A model generated the notes under the pieces. The model had not been told where the DNA came from, searched no databases, and worked only from the letters and a program-made list of their open reading frames with translations. This document shows positions 26,701-41,700 of a DNA stretch of 64,000 bases, piece by piece. The translations under genes were made by a program, and so were the position numbers. Location: positions 106,095,501 through 106,159,500 of the forward strand of contig CM059586.1 of assembly GCA_030407085.1 (NCBI GenBank), written 5' to 3'. The DNA is from Trichopria drosophilae (lineage: Eukaryota; Arthropoda; Insecta; Hymenoptera; Diapriidae). The first letter of the stretch is position 1; every line of letters begins with the position of its first letter.

Positions 26701-29700
26701 AATTCCTGAAATTTTTAACAATTTTTTCGTGTCTGAGCAGCCATTTTGGATAATTTCACCTTTATTTTCAAAATTTTACCACGTACATTTTAAAATGTAG
26801 GCCTCGAAAACACTTTTCTTTTTAGAATCGGAAGCGTACACCACTGGTTTCTGATAAAAATTTTCGATCTCAAATTTTTTCAGTAAAACATAACGCATTT
26901 GTTTGCGAAATATTGTTTAACCAAATTTCGAAATTTCTTGATAATTTTTTACGATTTTCAAAATCTGAAAATTTTGAAAATTTGAAAAATAATCAAAAAA
27001 TTCTGAAAAAATGTTACCATATTCTATTGAAAATTCTAAAAACATATTGTTCGGCATCATTTTTTCCAATAGTCTACCATTTTCAAATAAAAAAATTCCT
27101 GAAATTTTTAACAATTTTTTCGTGTCTGAGCAGCCATTTTGGATAATTTCACCTTTATTTTCAAAATTTTACCACGTACATTTTAAAATGTAGGCCTCGA
27201 AAACACTTTTCTTTTTAGAATCGGAAGCGTACACCACTGGTTTCTGATAAAAATTTTCGATCTCAAATTTTTTCAGTAAAACATAACGCATTTGTTTGCG
27301 AAATATTGTTTAACCAAATTTCGAAATTTGTTGATAATTTTTTACGATTTTCAAAATCTGAAAAACCAATTGTATGAACTTTTTGTTGAGCAATATTATT
27401 TCCTAATCTCTGTAAATTTTAAATTAAGTCCCAAATATCGTCAATTTTTAATGAAATTTCATGTACACTTACTTCATACTGCAAGTACCAAAAGAAATTT
27501 CGATACTCCATATCCGACGTTATATTTAATGCTCTTTCAGAATACGTGCATATGAATATTAATGTTACACGGACAGAGATTTTTTCAGAATTTTTTGATG
27601 ATTTTTTTCAAGTTTTCAAATGTCAAGATTTGAATCTAAAGTGTAGTTAAATAAAATCAAGCGAGTAAAATGACACTGAAAATAAAACTTTCGAAATGAT
27701 CGTTTGACTAAATATGCTAAACTTTTCTTTACCTAAATATACCTAGTAATTATTAGCGAAAATTAAAATGTAAATTTAACGTCATCAAGGAGATTTACAT
27801 AACTACAAATGTATTTGTGTTTACTACTTTCCAGTCAAAGACTAGATAGTTGATTTTTTTAAACAAGGTTTTAAACAGTACATGGTTCTCTACTAAAACA
27901 GTCATTCTGTTTCTTTTTTTTCTAGCCAAATACATAAGAGATTTGAAAATTACTTGATAAAAATGAAGCTTTTTTTTCATCTGTATTCTTGTTGAAAATG
28001 TTTCGACCAACCATTTAATTACGGCCAGTAAAAGTAGTTATTGACTTGTCAATAATATGTTTCATTAATAATTACTTAAGTGCTCTCTCTCTCTCTTTCT
28101 CTGAGTTGTTGAATTTATCTTAAGGTGCTCTAATTTCTGTGCAGTCCCGATTCAAGAAATCTCTAGTATATCACAAATTAGTACAAGATATGGCTCGTAA
28201 TTACAAGGAGTGCCACATGTTTCAATGTTGCAAAATCATGTAAAGAATTACAGAAAATAACGAATCATTAGTAAATAATGTATCATCAATATAAGCAACA
28301 TTTTGGAGTAAAAGTGGATAAATCAATAAATTAATGTTAAGTAATTTAATTAAATGTCATAATTTATTTTACAGAATTATGTAACTATAAATAGTATTAT
28401 TATTATCATCAGGTTTTAATGTTTAATTTTTTATGAATTATACTTATTACACGGTTTTATGGAGATCGATCTTTACTATTGGAAAAAGAAGTGACGCAGA
28501 AATAATTACTATGCTAACACAATAAGAAAAATTATAAATAATAAGCCGTTTTCTGCCTTATCAACCTTTCACCGTTTTCATCTTTTACATTTGATTTATT
28601 CGTAATTAATATATACAATTTTGTTGTACTTTTTCGAAAATTTACAATATTATGTAATTTTCCAGACAAATGCAAATTCTTAGAACTGGATTGATGAATA
28701 TAATGTTCTAAATTATTGAATGCGTTTTGAGACGTTTATAAATACTAAAAACGAGTTTTAAGAATTAAAAACAGTCGAAAAATGTCAATGCTACTATACA
28801 ATACAAAACTGATAATGTTTCGATAATAATGATACAAAAATTGTCAAGGATATTCAATTTTTGAAATATTATAAAAGTTATCAAAGGTGGATTGAAAAGA
28901 TTATTAAGATTTATAATCGCATTAAATAAAAAAAAACTAATTAAAATCGGGATCATAATCTCGAAACTTGTTAATAATAAATCGGAGAGACTGTTTCGTT
29001 ATCAATGCGTTTACTTAAAATTTAATAAACACATTATTGTTGTAGAAAATACTTACAATTTAATTCAAATAGAAGTAATAAAGCGATTGTACATTTTAAT
29101 AGCATGGAAAGCCCTTGAAACAAAACATCGAAATGACTAAAAATGAGAATAAAAAGTCGCAGGACGTCTTAAGAGGAAAGAAAGTAAATGAAAGATAATA
29201 CAACTCAAATCTAAGAAGGAAAATGAGATAAAGTCAACAAGAGTATGCAAATTAACAACAGTGAAGTATTGATTTCGAATTGTTGTTTTTTCGACGAGAC
29301 ATCGTTATTTTACTCAAGATTCTTCATCAAACTTATTGAGCTGGAATCTCGTTACATCTTGGTAATCCGAGTCTCTGTTCATTTAATTGTTTTTTTTGTA
29401 CATATTAAATTCGGCAAAAAATATTTTAAGGAAAATATGATCGGGTTTACAATTTTAATTAAATATAGAATAAATTGTTTAAGATGTGTAATAAATAATG
29501 TTTTAATAACCCAAAAGTTAATCTATCCGTTTTTATTTTTATAAATTTGAATATAGATTTAAGCTAACAAAAATATTTTTCGCTTTGATTTTCTGATGAT
29601 ACCATTAGTGATTGTATTAGTAATTAGATTTTTGGAGCTTATTAGAAATTATATAATAACTATTCGATTTGAACAATTATTTCAATAATAAGCAAAATTG

Positions 29701-32700
29701 TCTATTATTATAGTATATATTTCAAGTATTCGAAACTATATGAGTATCACTAACAATGGCTACAGTATAAACGAATGTAATAGTTTTTTTTCAGCCTATA
29801 AAATTAATGGTACTTTTTTCTTAATATTAACTAAAAATGGCTCATGTCATGTCAATGATTTATGAACATAGTAAAATGGAATAACCATTAGAAATGCAAA
29901 TGATATTAGGCCACTAATGAAAGGTTCAAATCTTACTGCAAAAAACTGCTAGAAAATGTCAATTGGTCTCTTAAAAGCTTTCGAAATTAGCACAGAAAAT
30001 TTAGGGTAAATACCAAGGTGACTAATTCTTATACTCTTCTGATTTCTTACTTTTAAAATTATAATTAATTTAAATTAATAATGAAAGCAGAAAGAGATTA
30101 CTTATTCAATAACAACAGAAGAGAAATCCATAATTCAATTAAAATGTCTTTTACGGTATTATTCTAAAACGTTTAATGTAAACAACTAGTAACCCAATAT
30201 TGTTGCATAAACTAGTATTATTTTTTATAATAAGTGAAGATATGAAATACTTCATTATTCCATCGATAACACAGTCAATGATATAATTTTAGCACTAACA
30301 TTGTTATTCCTAATGTATGAGTAAAACTCCATTTAATACATATCAATTAATTACATTATACTAATGAAATATAGTTAGTACACGAAATATAACTTGTTAT
30401 AAGATAATATCAATTCTTACTCGCAAAGTAAAGTTTGTTTTTAACTTCGATTCAAATAATTAATGTTAGATATAATGTTACATTTGATAAATAGATGTTA
30501 TTAATTCGAAGCATTAATAAACCGAAGCCACTAAAGGCTTCTCGAAAGTTTGCGATCGATGTTTCGACCGCTTTTGGTCTCGTTAGAGATTTGGTATGCG
30601 AACAGAAGATTAGCGACCAAATTTGGTCAGCTTCGAATCGAAGTGTCGAAATAATTGATCAGATAGTTGGGAAGTCCGATTATCAACAAGTAATCCATTA
30701 CGTTTAGTCTAATCTTATGGAAATTTTTAATCCAATTAGAACACTTAGCGAAAACAAATAATTTTAATACTTACAATATAATTGATTAGAATTATATAAA
30801 TTAAATATAATCCAGAGATCAATAGATAATACATTGTATGAAATTGCAAAGTTTTAATTAAGTGATAAACAGACCAAAAGAAAACTTAAAATTATCTTAA
30901 AATCAACTTCATGAAAGGCTTAATTTTAGTTAAATTAAGCGGTGTAAATTTACTTAAATTAAGTTAATGATTATTTATTCCGAAAAATGATTACCAAAAT
31001 CTTAATTTCCGACACTAAACAGAATATTTCAAGCCTGCATTTTGTTTTAATTTAAGAAAACTATCGGTAATATTGGACTGATATTAAGTCATACATATTG
31101 ATGATGTAACAAATTTAAGATTTATAGTTCTTTTATGAAGGTACTCGCAATAAATAATTAAATCCAACATTACATTTTAAATTCAGCATTGGAACTAAAA
31201 TTTTCCTAAAATAAAAAGAATTCTGATTGATAAAGTTTTCTTCTTTTTTTTTTAAATGTCAGTTAAAATGTAATTCCCGATTTCTTTCAGGATCTCAGAG
31301 AAAGAGAGTTCATCCGTGTAACCTCAGTGAATGTAAAATGATTCAACTACGACGGTTTAAAGTGTCTGAAATGTCTCCTTTGTGGTCGTACATGTACGAA
31401 AAGAAAAGTAATAAATGTCAAAACGTGAATGAATGTCAACGGAAATTGAGAAAGCCAATTAGTTACACTATGCACTTCAGGAGCGTGTTTCGAAATAAAT
31501 TAGTAAAATACGAATTGCAAGTGATATATGCGAAAATTATGTATTTATGGTGATTCGTATTTAAAGAGAGATTTAGAAATTAACATTTTTTTACCAATCT
31601 TCACCTACATGTTTCGTTGTTTAACCTTTTAAGGACCAAATGTACATAAATTGTACGTAAAGTTCGACAGATCTTTTTAGTAGTAAAGCGCAGTAAAGAA
31701 AAATTTGAATGAATGTTTTTTATTGCCCAAACTTTGATCTTTCGAATGGTGTATCGAAAAATGCCAAAAATTTAAAAATAAATTACGATTTATTTAACAA
31801 AACTCAGGATTTGTTGACTTAGCGTTATTTTTTTATCATTTCCCGCATTAGAATACTTCAGCTATTTATAAATATCCCGTCAAACATTTTTGGCTAGAAA
31901 ATATTAATTATTTGGCTATAAAATAAAAAATTAAATTCCAAAATGGCGGCTCAAAAAGATATACGAAATGCCTAAAACATTTTTCCGAATATTTAACAGA
32001 TAAGTTATTAAGTACTCGAGTACATTTATTTAAGTACTTGTAACATTTACGTTCAACTTTGGCAACTACAACATAACTTTTAGTGATATTTAGTAAGGGA
32101 TTTAATGATGCCTTGCAAATCTCCTACTACATATTATCCTAATCCAACTGAATCCAAGTTCTCTGTAAGCCATACATTAACCTCATTTTACGTGGAGTTT
32201 GATTTCGTATCCTGTAACTGGACGTATTCTGAATTGTAGTAATGAGCGGCTAAGAGTTCTCAAAATAAGTTTACTAATTCGATCGGTGTTGCTTTGTATA
32301 ATACACATTTGTATTTATTTAATTGAAATTTTCATAATATAATTGAATGTTAGGAAAGTCAACGACTATTTATTTATGAGATATATGAACTGAATTTAAT
32401 ACCTAATTTTCGATATTAATTTAAGAGATTAACTTAATTTAAAACCTATTTTCTTCGGTGTATAAATTCATTATATGTTTCTTTTTATTTGAAATTAGTA
32501 TCATAATATGGGTTAAACTTCGACTACAAATGTTTAAAGAGACTAACATTTTGTAATATGCAATCATTTTATTGAGGTTATTTTGGTATATACATTACAT
32601 CAGAGAAAAAGAAAATACGTTACGTTTTACATCAAAAAATTTGTACCAATATTTACAAATACTTTTTTCATACTCCTTACTTTAAAAACTAAGTAAATAT

Positions 32701-35700
32701 ACAAACAGAAATGTAATTTCTATTTGAAGTTACTGATGAATTTGAGTTCATTAAACTACAAAATAAAGTTTGACATTTTTAATAATTAAAATCATCAGAG
32801 ATCTTTTATTTTTCTCTGTAGAAATAGGGTAATTAAATATTTCAAAATATTCCACCGAATGGTCTTTTTTCGTGAAATATTACACTGAGGTAATTGCTTT
32901 TAAGAGTGTTGAAATATTTCCGAAAGATTTGAATAATTGTTTAGAGTAAAAAATGTATCAAAATTTAACAAATCTATTTTTGAGCATTCAGAGTTTACAA
33001 AATATCTTAAAATTACAGAAACAGTTTCTTCAGTCAACCGCTAAAAAGATAAAATTCTTTTGCACAATATTTTGGGGAGAATTTGAGCTCCACTTAGTTA
33101 AAGGGTTAAGACGGTTTATTAAAATAATAATGCATTAATCTATTATTTAGTTAATGTAATTTTTTAATACTCAACTATCCTTCTTAAACGGGTTCTAAAA
33201 TGGCCGCCGGTACGTAGGAAATTTCAACAAAAAACGTAAATTAGAGATGACGACATAAAGCTACGGCAGCAAAACTTAAAACCTCCGAGAAACAAGTTTC
33301 ATGACAATTCGATAGATTTTTTATTTTGCGTCCGCCATATTGGATCGTCCATTTTGAATCTTTTAATTCTGACTTCATATTCGTTATCAGCAACTCCAAA
33401 AACCCCCGAGTAATGAGTTTCAAATGTAATTCGATGTATTTTTAATTTTGCGCCCGCCATATTGGTCGGCCATTTTGAATTTTTCAAATCTGACGTCATA
33501 TTCGTAATCACCAGCTCCAAAGCTATAAAATACAAGACTAACTGGAACCTCTTTATTATTAAAATATTGCTATCAACCATTTTTTTTACAAAATCAATGT
33601 TTTTTAAATTCATTCGTCTATTATTATTTATTTATGTATCATGAAACTTTAATATCAACTTTTAGCGTTTGAAGGCCTACCTACGTTATATAACGATGTA
33701 AAAATTTACGCAGTAAAATGTCCATATTCGTTGGTTTTCTTAAATATACTGCGCAGTTCTATATTAAATATTTTCTGTGAATTCGCCATTTTGAATTTTG
33801 AATTTACGCTTGTTAGACGTTAAAGTATAAGTCATTATTCCACACTATCCACGGTTTTTGCCATATTAAATAATGTTTTCATATAAAAATTGAAGATTCT
33901 TCGGAATAAAAATAAAAAATCACCCGTTGTTCATGTTCCGGCGGCCATGTTGAAAAATCTATTCGTCATATAAAAACACTAAACCTCAAGTTTGAAAAGG
34001 GCACACTAAAAAACTGTACGTTGTAATGTTTTACGACGTTAACAATTCCTCCTAATGCAATAAAATAAGAGAACATTTAATGAAATTCTTGGCGTTAACA
34101 TTAAAATTGATAGCTAAATTTGAGTACAAAGTCACTTAATAGTCAACAAGTTTTTCATTCATAGAAACGTAGTATTTCACGAGTTCATAAAAAAGAATTT
34201 TGTCTTTAACAAGAGTGACTTATTTTTTATTCTCAAAAGTAAATTTACACTAAGAAATTTAAAGTTTTATCAAAACATGATTATTTCAGTCAAAAACTTT
34301 TAGCATCTAAATCTGATATGAAGTCGAAATAATTTATATAAAAAATATATAAAATCTATTTGCTAACAGATGAAAACATAGTTTATTATAGAAAAATAAA
34401 AATACAAATCGAAAAATAAGAATGAACGGATTTGAAGTTTTTTATTTACAAATATTCGGTTTTGAAATGCGAAATACCTGATCCAAGGGCTTCGTTGTAT
34501 GAGGTTATTTATTTCCTACATTTCGTTAATACAATAATGAATTTGCAGATTTTAGCAACCTTTTTAATTCAGTTCTATTCGGAAGTGTCTCTTTTACTGC
34601 AAAGGAAAGAAAGAAAAACGGAAAACAATTTCCTGTGGAATTTATAAGATGGCAATGTTAATACGTGGGTAAGAATTCATAAGTAGAATATATAATCCAT
34701 AATTTGTGATTTACACAAGATTGCAGAGAACGCGAATTCAACATTCTAACCGGTTTAGCCATACATAACATAACCTCCAAATTTGTTTTGTTTTGCTGCT
34801 TGAGAGGTAATAACCCGCGAGATATGATTCCTTTCACTGAGACACCTTTTCCTCAAAGGATTTGGAAACGACATGGATCATGACGTCATCTTATGATCGA
34901 CCATGAATGGCTTATGAAATTTCTCTGCGTGAAAGTATCGACGAAAAAATTTTATCCCATCGAAAACTGAAAATTTTGCAATATTTAGAAAATATTCGTC
35001 TGCAAATGTGTGGTCGTTGATATAACAGTCTCGGTGGGTGGAACGGACAGGTTTCCGAAGCCAACTTTCGTTGAAAGAGTAAAATATGTTACGTCGTTTC
35101 AAACAATTTTTTGTATAATTCTCTCAAGTGTGAAGGAAAATGGCTGAGCATTAAGATTTTCATCGTGAAATTTAGAAAACGACAAGTGCGCGAAGCAAGA
35201 ATGTGGAATCCGTTTACTCGGGAAGCCACAACTGGTCGAATATAGGTAAATGCACGATCCGAATGTACACATTCGCGAATGCACACGGATGCACTTTGGT
35301 CACGTGTCCCAGTATTGGTACATATATATACATACGTGCACTTAGAATGTATCCCGTGATGTGCGTTAATTCGAATTCCGTTGCACGTGCCCTGTCCCGA
35401 AAGGGAACGGATCAATTCGATCATACGAGATTATGATCGTATACGGATCGATCATTCGATTTATGTACAGATATACAAGGCCATAGGATGCTACCGTTGA
35501 GTGATCCATGAGTTTCGCGGTTCGCGAATTGTGGTTCCATTCGACATTCTCGATCTGTGTCATTACACAATTATAAATCGCGCAATGCGTCGTCCTCGTT
35601 ACTTTCCTCCATTCACATGTGATGTGTTTTTTGTTTTGCTAATTTGACATAATAAAGTTATTTCGTTACAAAATTATTCCTCTCTGTAATATGAGTCGGG

Positions 35701-38700
35701 TATTACTTGAATATATTTTGAAATATTCGATAAAATATTTTAATTAATGCAATTTCTGTATTCCGCAGTTCTGTGCATTTTCAGTGCATTTTACTAATTT
35801 TGCGATTTATTCATTTTTAGGTGACGAGGAAAATACGATGAATTTTAATGTTTTAAAGTTATTTTCGGAGGGTTGTAATATTTTATTTATTTCATTTTGC
35901 TTTCTTTTATATTTTATTCTTCTAATTTTAATTATATGAGAGAAAAAGTGATCCAAAAATTATCTAAATGAGGTCTTAGTTTTTAAACAATCCAGAACAA
36001 AAATTATGGTATTTTCTTATTACATTAAATTTAAATAAATATTGAAAAAAAAAATCTGCACCGGCCGGGATTCGAACCTCAGTATTCCAAATAACAGTAT
36101 TCTTAGCCACTCTTCCTGTTGTAATATGATTGCCATGTAACGATTACCAGATACCGAGAGTCGATATAAAAATGTTCCATTCTATAATGTGTCTCGATCA
36201 TCTTCAATTAGTTAATCACTTCTTTATCGCTTGCATTAATCAGTATTGAAAATATTAAAATTGTTAAATCAACTAAGGAAGTACTTCGTTTAATGAAATT
36301 AGAAGTTAGTGCTACTAAAAATGGAATCTGTTTAGCTCCAGTTTTTAGACAACTACTAACTTAAATAAAAATTAGTAACTAAAGTACGGATGCTTAAGTT
36401 TATGTATTTAGATAGTATTAAGACATGAACAAAATTTGATTAATTATCAAATTAAAATCATTTTCAAATATTCTGTCTATTTTTTCATTAGGATTTTCCA
36501 TGCCAAAAATGGTTTGGGTTAAAGATTGCTTGAACTCATAGTTACAGAAGCCTTTTATGTACAGAGGTGTCTTTAACCTAAACGTAGATTTATAAAAAAT
36601 ACTACTTGAAACTTTTCATGGCATCCTGTCAAGATTATCTTATAGTGTCAAAATCTGTTTAAGAAAAAGTTACTTGTCTTGAAGGTTTATCAAACAATAG
36701 CAGTTTTTGAATTTTGGAATATTTTCAAATTTGAATATGTTCCTTTACAAAGGAACAGTGAAAAATATTTTAGAATTCTTAAGAGAAAATAAATAAAGAG
36801 GTCGGTTCTGTCATACAATTTCAAGTATTGAAAATTTTTCCTTGATGTTCCGAACACTTCCTGTTCATTTTCAAGATGTTAATAGTATTAATAGCTGAAC
36901 AAAATTTGGTTAATTATCAAATTAAAATGATTTTTAAATATTCTGGCGTTTTTGTTTTTTTCACTGGGATTTTCCACGCCAAAAATTGTTTGCGTTAACT
37001 CAGTAATCACTTGACAATGAACACGAATATTCGATTTTGTTGGCGTCTAATCGCCACTATTTTAATGTGCACTTCATTTATTTATATATTTTACTACTAA
37101 TAATGACTTTTTACATTTTTCGCATTTGACGTATTTGTAGTTTTGATAATATATTTTTACGTCATTTTTTCTGTTTCACATTCTTATTACGTGCATCCTT
37201 CATTTTCATATTGAGGTCTTACGGTTTCTTTTACCTTGGATTTGATTTTATGGGCATCATGTGCGAACGTGATCTAGCGCTCACAGTCGATAACGAATGA
37301 CCAATTCGCATTTAAATTTCTGCCGAAGAAAAACAAAATTAAAAATATTAGTTATTTGAAAGCACTTTGAAGAACGATATATTTGCAACTTAAACCAGAT
37401 ATAAAAGTTATTGTTCATAATATTTCGTCTCCAATTATTGAAGAACACTTATGAAACCAATTCAAAACAAAAAACGAGTTAAACAGACTGAACTCAGTAA
37501 TGTGTTACTTAATAATCACAAAAAACATCTGTTAAACAGAAGTTTAATAATACTTGAAATATCACGTAGATAACTGGATTGTATATTCAAGGATATACAA
37601 AAACTTCATAAAAACAATTTGATCGTGCCAACATTGGTTTGCTGAATTAAAGGACGGTTGTGGGACCACAACGGATCAGTTGTATGTGTCAAATCTGGTT
37701 CTAATAACCGAACCGTTCGGTTTGAACCATGTGCAAGTGAATACACCTAAGACACCTATTGTTTACCAGTAAATATCTTGATCTGCACCAAATAGTAATG
37801 CTTAAAAATATCACACGGTATTAGAATTAATAAAAACACAATTTGTGTCATTAGCAATCCAAATGTTGTGCTCCATCAACCAAAACTTTGATTGTAGCAA
37901 CCTTTTAAACTTTTTAAAAATTACATTTTGGGCACCATGATCTGTAATTTCAATCATTATTCTTCATAGACTTCATGTTGTGCAACTTCGTATTGTTCAT
38001 AGGACATGTTATCGAATTGACACTCAGCTTATATTTCGTAAACTAAATTGGTTTGTTACATCAATCAAAAATTTCCAATCCAACGCGATTCCATAATCAG
38101 CAGCTAATTTGGTTTGTATCACTGCCAACCAAAATGTTTTGTTTTGGAAACCAAACCAAATCATTAGAACTTTAACTATTAAAAATTACATTTTTTGTAT
38201 AGTTATGATCTATCATTTTAAAAATTGTTGACACTCAACCCGTACATTGTAAACCAAAAACCGAAACAATCAAATCCAATTGCGCACTATAAACAGACCG
38301 TTTGGTTGGCATCAGTAACAACCAAAATATTTTATTCCAGTTACCTGAAATCCGGTTCGGGTAACCAAAACATTTTTTAGCGTATAGGTTAGAAAACTGA
38401 ATTAAATGTATTACTATTTTAACTATTAAAAATTGTATTTCGTGTAGCTACGATCAATCATTTTGATAATTGTTTGTCCAGTACTACTTGGAACGGGACT
38501 TTGCGCGGTTCGTCGACCATGTAAACCAAACGGTTGGGTTACATTAACTGTACATTTCTAAGTATAATACTCGATTACAAACTACAACATGACCATTTGG
38601 TTTGCGACAATAAATAACCAAAATATTTTATGCCAGCAAAGTGAACTCCGGTTGTAGCAACCAAACCATTTTGTAGTATACAGGTTAGAAAACTGCATTG

Positions 38701-41700
38701 AAGGTATTGATATTTTAACTATAAAAATTATATTCTTTGGTGACTATGATCTATTATTTCGATAATTGTTTGTCGACGGTGCTTCGCCCGGTTCGTCGAC
38801 CATGTAAACCAAATTGGTTCGGTTGAGAAAATTAAACATTTCTAACCAATTTCGATTCCAAACCATAATCACGTTTAGTTTGGGTCAGTAAGACCATCAA
38901 ATGTTATTCCAGTAACCTGAAATCTGGTTGTGGCAACCAAACCGTTTTTTAGTATATAGGTTAGAAAACCACATCAACAGTATTAGTTCAATATCGACTA
39001 TGTAAACCAAATATGTTCGGTTACAGAAATGTAACATTTCTAACCAATGTCGATTACAAAAGATAACCATACCGTTTGGTTTGCGTTAATTAGAACCAAC
39101 AAATTTTATTCCAGCAACCTGAACTTTGGTTGCGGCAACCAAACGTTTTTTTAGTATATAAGTTAGAAAACTACATCAATAGTATTAGTATAATGTCGAC
39201 CATGTAAACCAAATCGGTTCGGTTGCAGCAATTTAACACTTCTAACCACTCTTAATTAGAAAAACCATAATCACACCGTTTGGTTTACATCTGTAACATA
39301 AATATTTTATTATAGGAACTAGAACTTTGATTAAAATCAACCAAACTCGTTTGTACAAATTATTATTCTGGATTTCATAAACCATTATTTAAATGCATGA
39401 TGCAAGAGGCAATTTCCAGATTATTAACTGAAATTTCATCGATTTTGAAAATTTGACTAAAAATTAAAGACAAAACTTTTCCTTGATGCATCCGAAAGGA
39501 AGAGAATCTCTGAAGCGCATCGAGCCGAAATCGGGATTGAAGACAATCGGCAGAAATATCCCGGAAACCTTCGTTGCATTGTATCGAGTTGCATCTCAAT
39601 ACGAGGAGAAAGCAACGACGAGGCGGGCGGGTACACGTAATTGGCGGTTTGTTATGTGCACGCATCGTTGCATGTGTCGCAATTGCGATTTCAGAGCCGG
39701 TATTCTCGTTTACACAAACGTGGATACGCCGCCTATTCCGGAGGACGTAAGTACCGAAGACAGGACTGATTGTGACTTACGCGACAACTCTATTCCATTT
39801 AGATCGTCTCCTTCTTGTAAATGAGATCATTCACTGCCATTCTCGTGATTCTGGATCGAAAGGAAAATGCATTTAGAAAAATCTCTTCGAAATCTCCATT
39901 TCCAAGATATTTTCACAAATTACACTATCCGGCACTGATTTTGTCATTTCCGAAGTATTTTTTTCGTGCTGAAAACGATGGCGCTAGCAGAATTTCGCTA
40001 TCACGTCATAATTTGGAGAAAAAACGTGATTAAATGTGTAAAAATCAATGTTTTTGGCCATATTTCGGTTTATTTTGTAGCAAAGGGGAATTTATTTTTG
40101 ACAAGTGAAGTATAATTTCTGAAGGATTTTTTCGTGATGAAAATGGTGGCGCTGGTAGAATGTAAATTTTTATGTGACATCACACTTTGGATCAAAATGT
40201 GGTTAAATTTCACATAATTTTTCTCCAAAGTGTGACGTGATAGCAAAATTCTGTTAGCGCCACCGTTTTCAGCAGGAAAAAATAAGTCAGATGATGACAT
40301 ATGACACATTTAACCAAGTTTTTCGTCAAAATGTAAAGTGATTTCTGGTAGCACCATCACTTTCCGCATGAAAAAATACTTCGGAAATTATATTTTGTTT
40401 GTCAAAAATAAATTCCCTTTTGTTTCAAAATAAACTAAAATATGGCAAAAAATCCTGATTTTGACATATTTTACCAAGTTTTTTCCAAAGTATGAGGCGA
40501 TAGCAAAATTCTATTAGGGCCATCGTTTTCAGCACGAAAAAATACGTCGGAAATGATTTCTAATCAAATTCTAAAATGGTCACTATGAAAGGGACATGAC
40601 ATTTTTCAAAATAATTTCAAAATCTATATTTTTTTTCTACTTAAATTTTCAGCTATTTTAAGAAAACAATGTTGTAAAAAAATTCTAAGATTTACAGTAT
40701 ATTATGGCAATTTTTAAACTAATGAAGATTTCTATTAACCTCTTAAAAATATAAATTTATACAATCTGTAAAGTGAAACAAATAACAGTATTGTCACAGA
40801 AGATAAAATGAGATAACAAAATAATAGTAAAAAATGAAAATAGGGAAATTATGCTTACATCGAAATATTTAGTAAAAAGAATGATTTAAATGAAAGAAGA
40901 AGCACTAATTGTTATATTCTAATATCCTTTTGTTGAATGAAGCATTTTTTGAATTCTCATCTTGGTAAATTGAATGCATTTGGATTGAAAAAATACCAAT
41001 ATTTTGAAAAATAACACTTCATTTCTATAGTTATAATTTCTTTTAAATACATTAAATAAGAATAAGAAATATAAACTCTGATAAAGTTCAAACAAGTAAT
41101 AAGTATTTATGTGGTATACTAATAAATGCAATGTTATTATAAATTTAAAATATTCAGAACTTAGGTAAGAACGGGGCGAACAGACGCATCTCAAATATTT
41201 CGAGTACACACTGACTTTAACAGATATCATTTATTGTTTGATTTTTCCCCGTTTTTGAAAATAAAGTATTTAATTTTTTACTCATTTTCCGCCCCATGAA
41301 AACTGATAATCTCTTTTTTGGAGAATTTCAATCCACATTTTTTCTCACATTATTCAGATATTCCTCCCTGTTAAACGTTCCTCATAAACTTTTCATATTC
41401 GTGATTTGTATTTAATTTTGTAATTTTCTCCGTTAAATATACATCATACGTTTTAGGTATAAGTAAAGAAGTAATAAATATTGATTGGAAATTTGCAAAA
41501 GCATTGAAATTTTTACTTCAATTTCAATCAAGAATTTGGTTTCAAAATTTTAACAAAGTTTAAAAAATTAAAAGGTAAATTATCTTAGATACTATTTTTC
41601 AGGTCGCTCTTGAAGATTTCGAGGTGAAAATTGAGTATCAGAGTTCGGAATTCCAATATGAAGTCAATTTTCAAAAAGACTGCAAAAAATTTAGAAATAT

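Noticed and set aside
26520..27193. Duplicated 60-77 codon frames on both strands
   Set aside because: They are identical because the DNA is a 393 bp tandem repeat; composition is Phe/Lys/Asn from AT-rich DNA.
31620..33115. Possible second piggyBac-like element (TTTAACCTTTTAAGGACC and AAAGGGTTAAG)
   Set aside because: The inner sequences next to the two ends do not match as inverse repeats; a TTAA alone is too common in AT-rich DNA.
36058..36121. Functional tRNA gene
   Set aside because: Acceptor and T stems do not pair properly and it is about 10 nt short.
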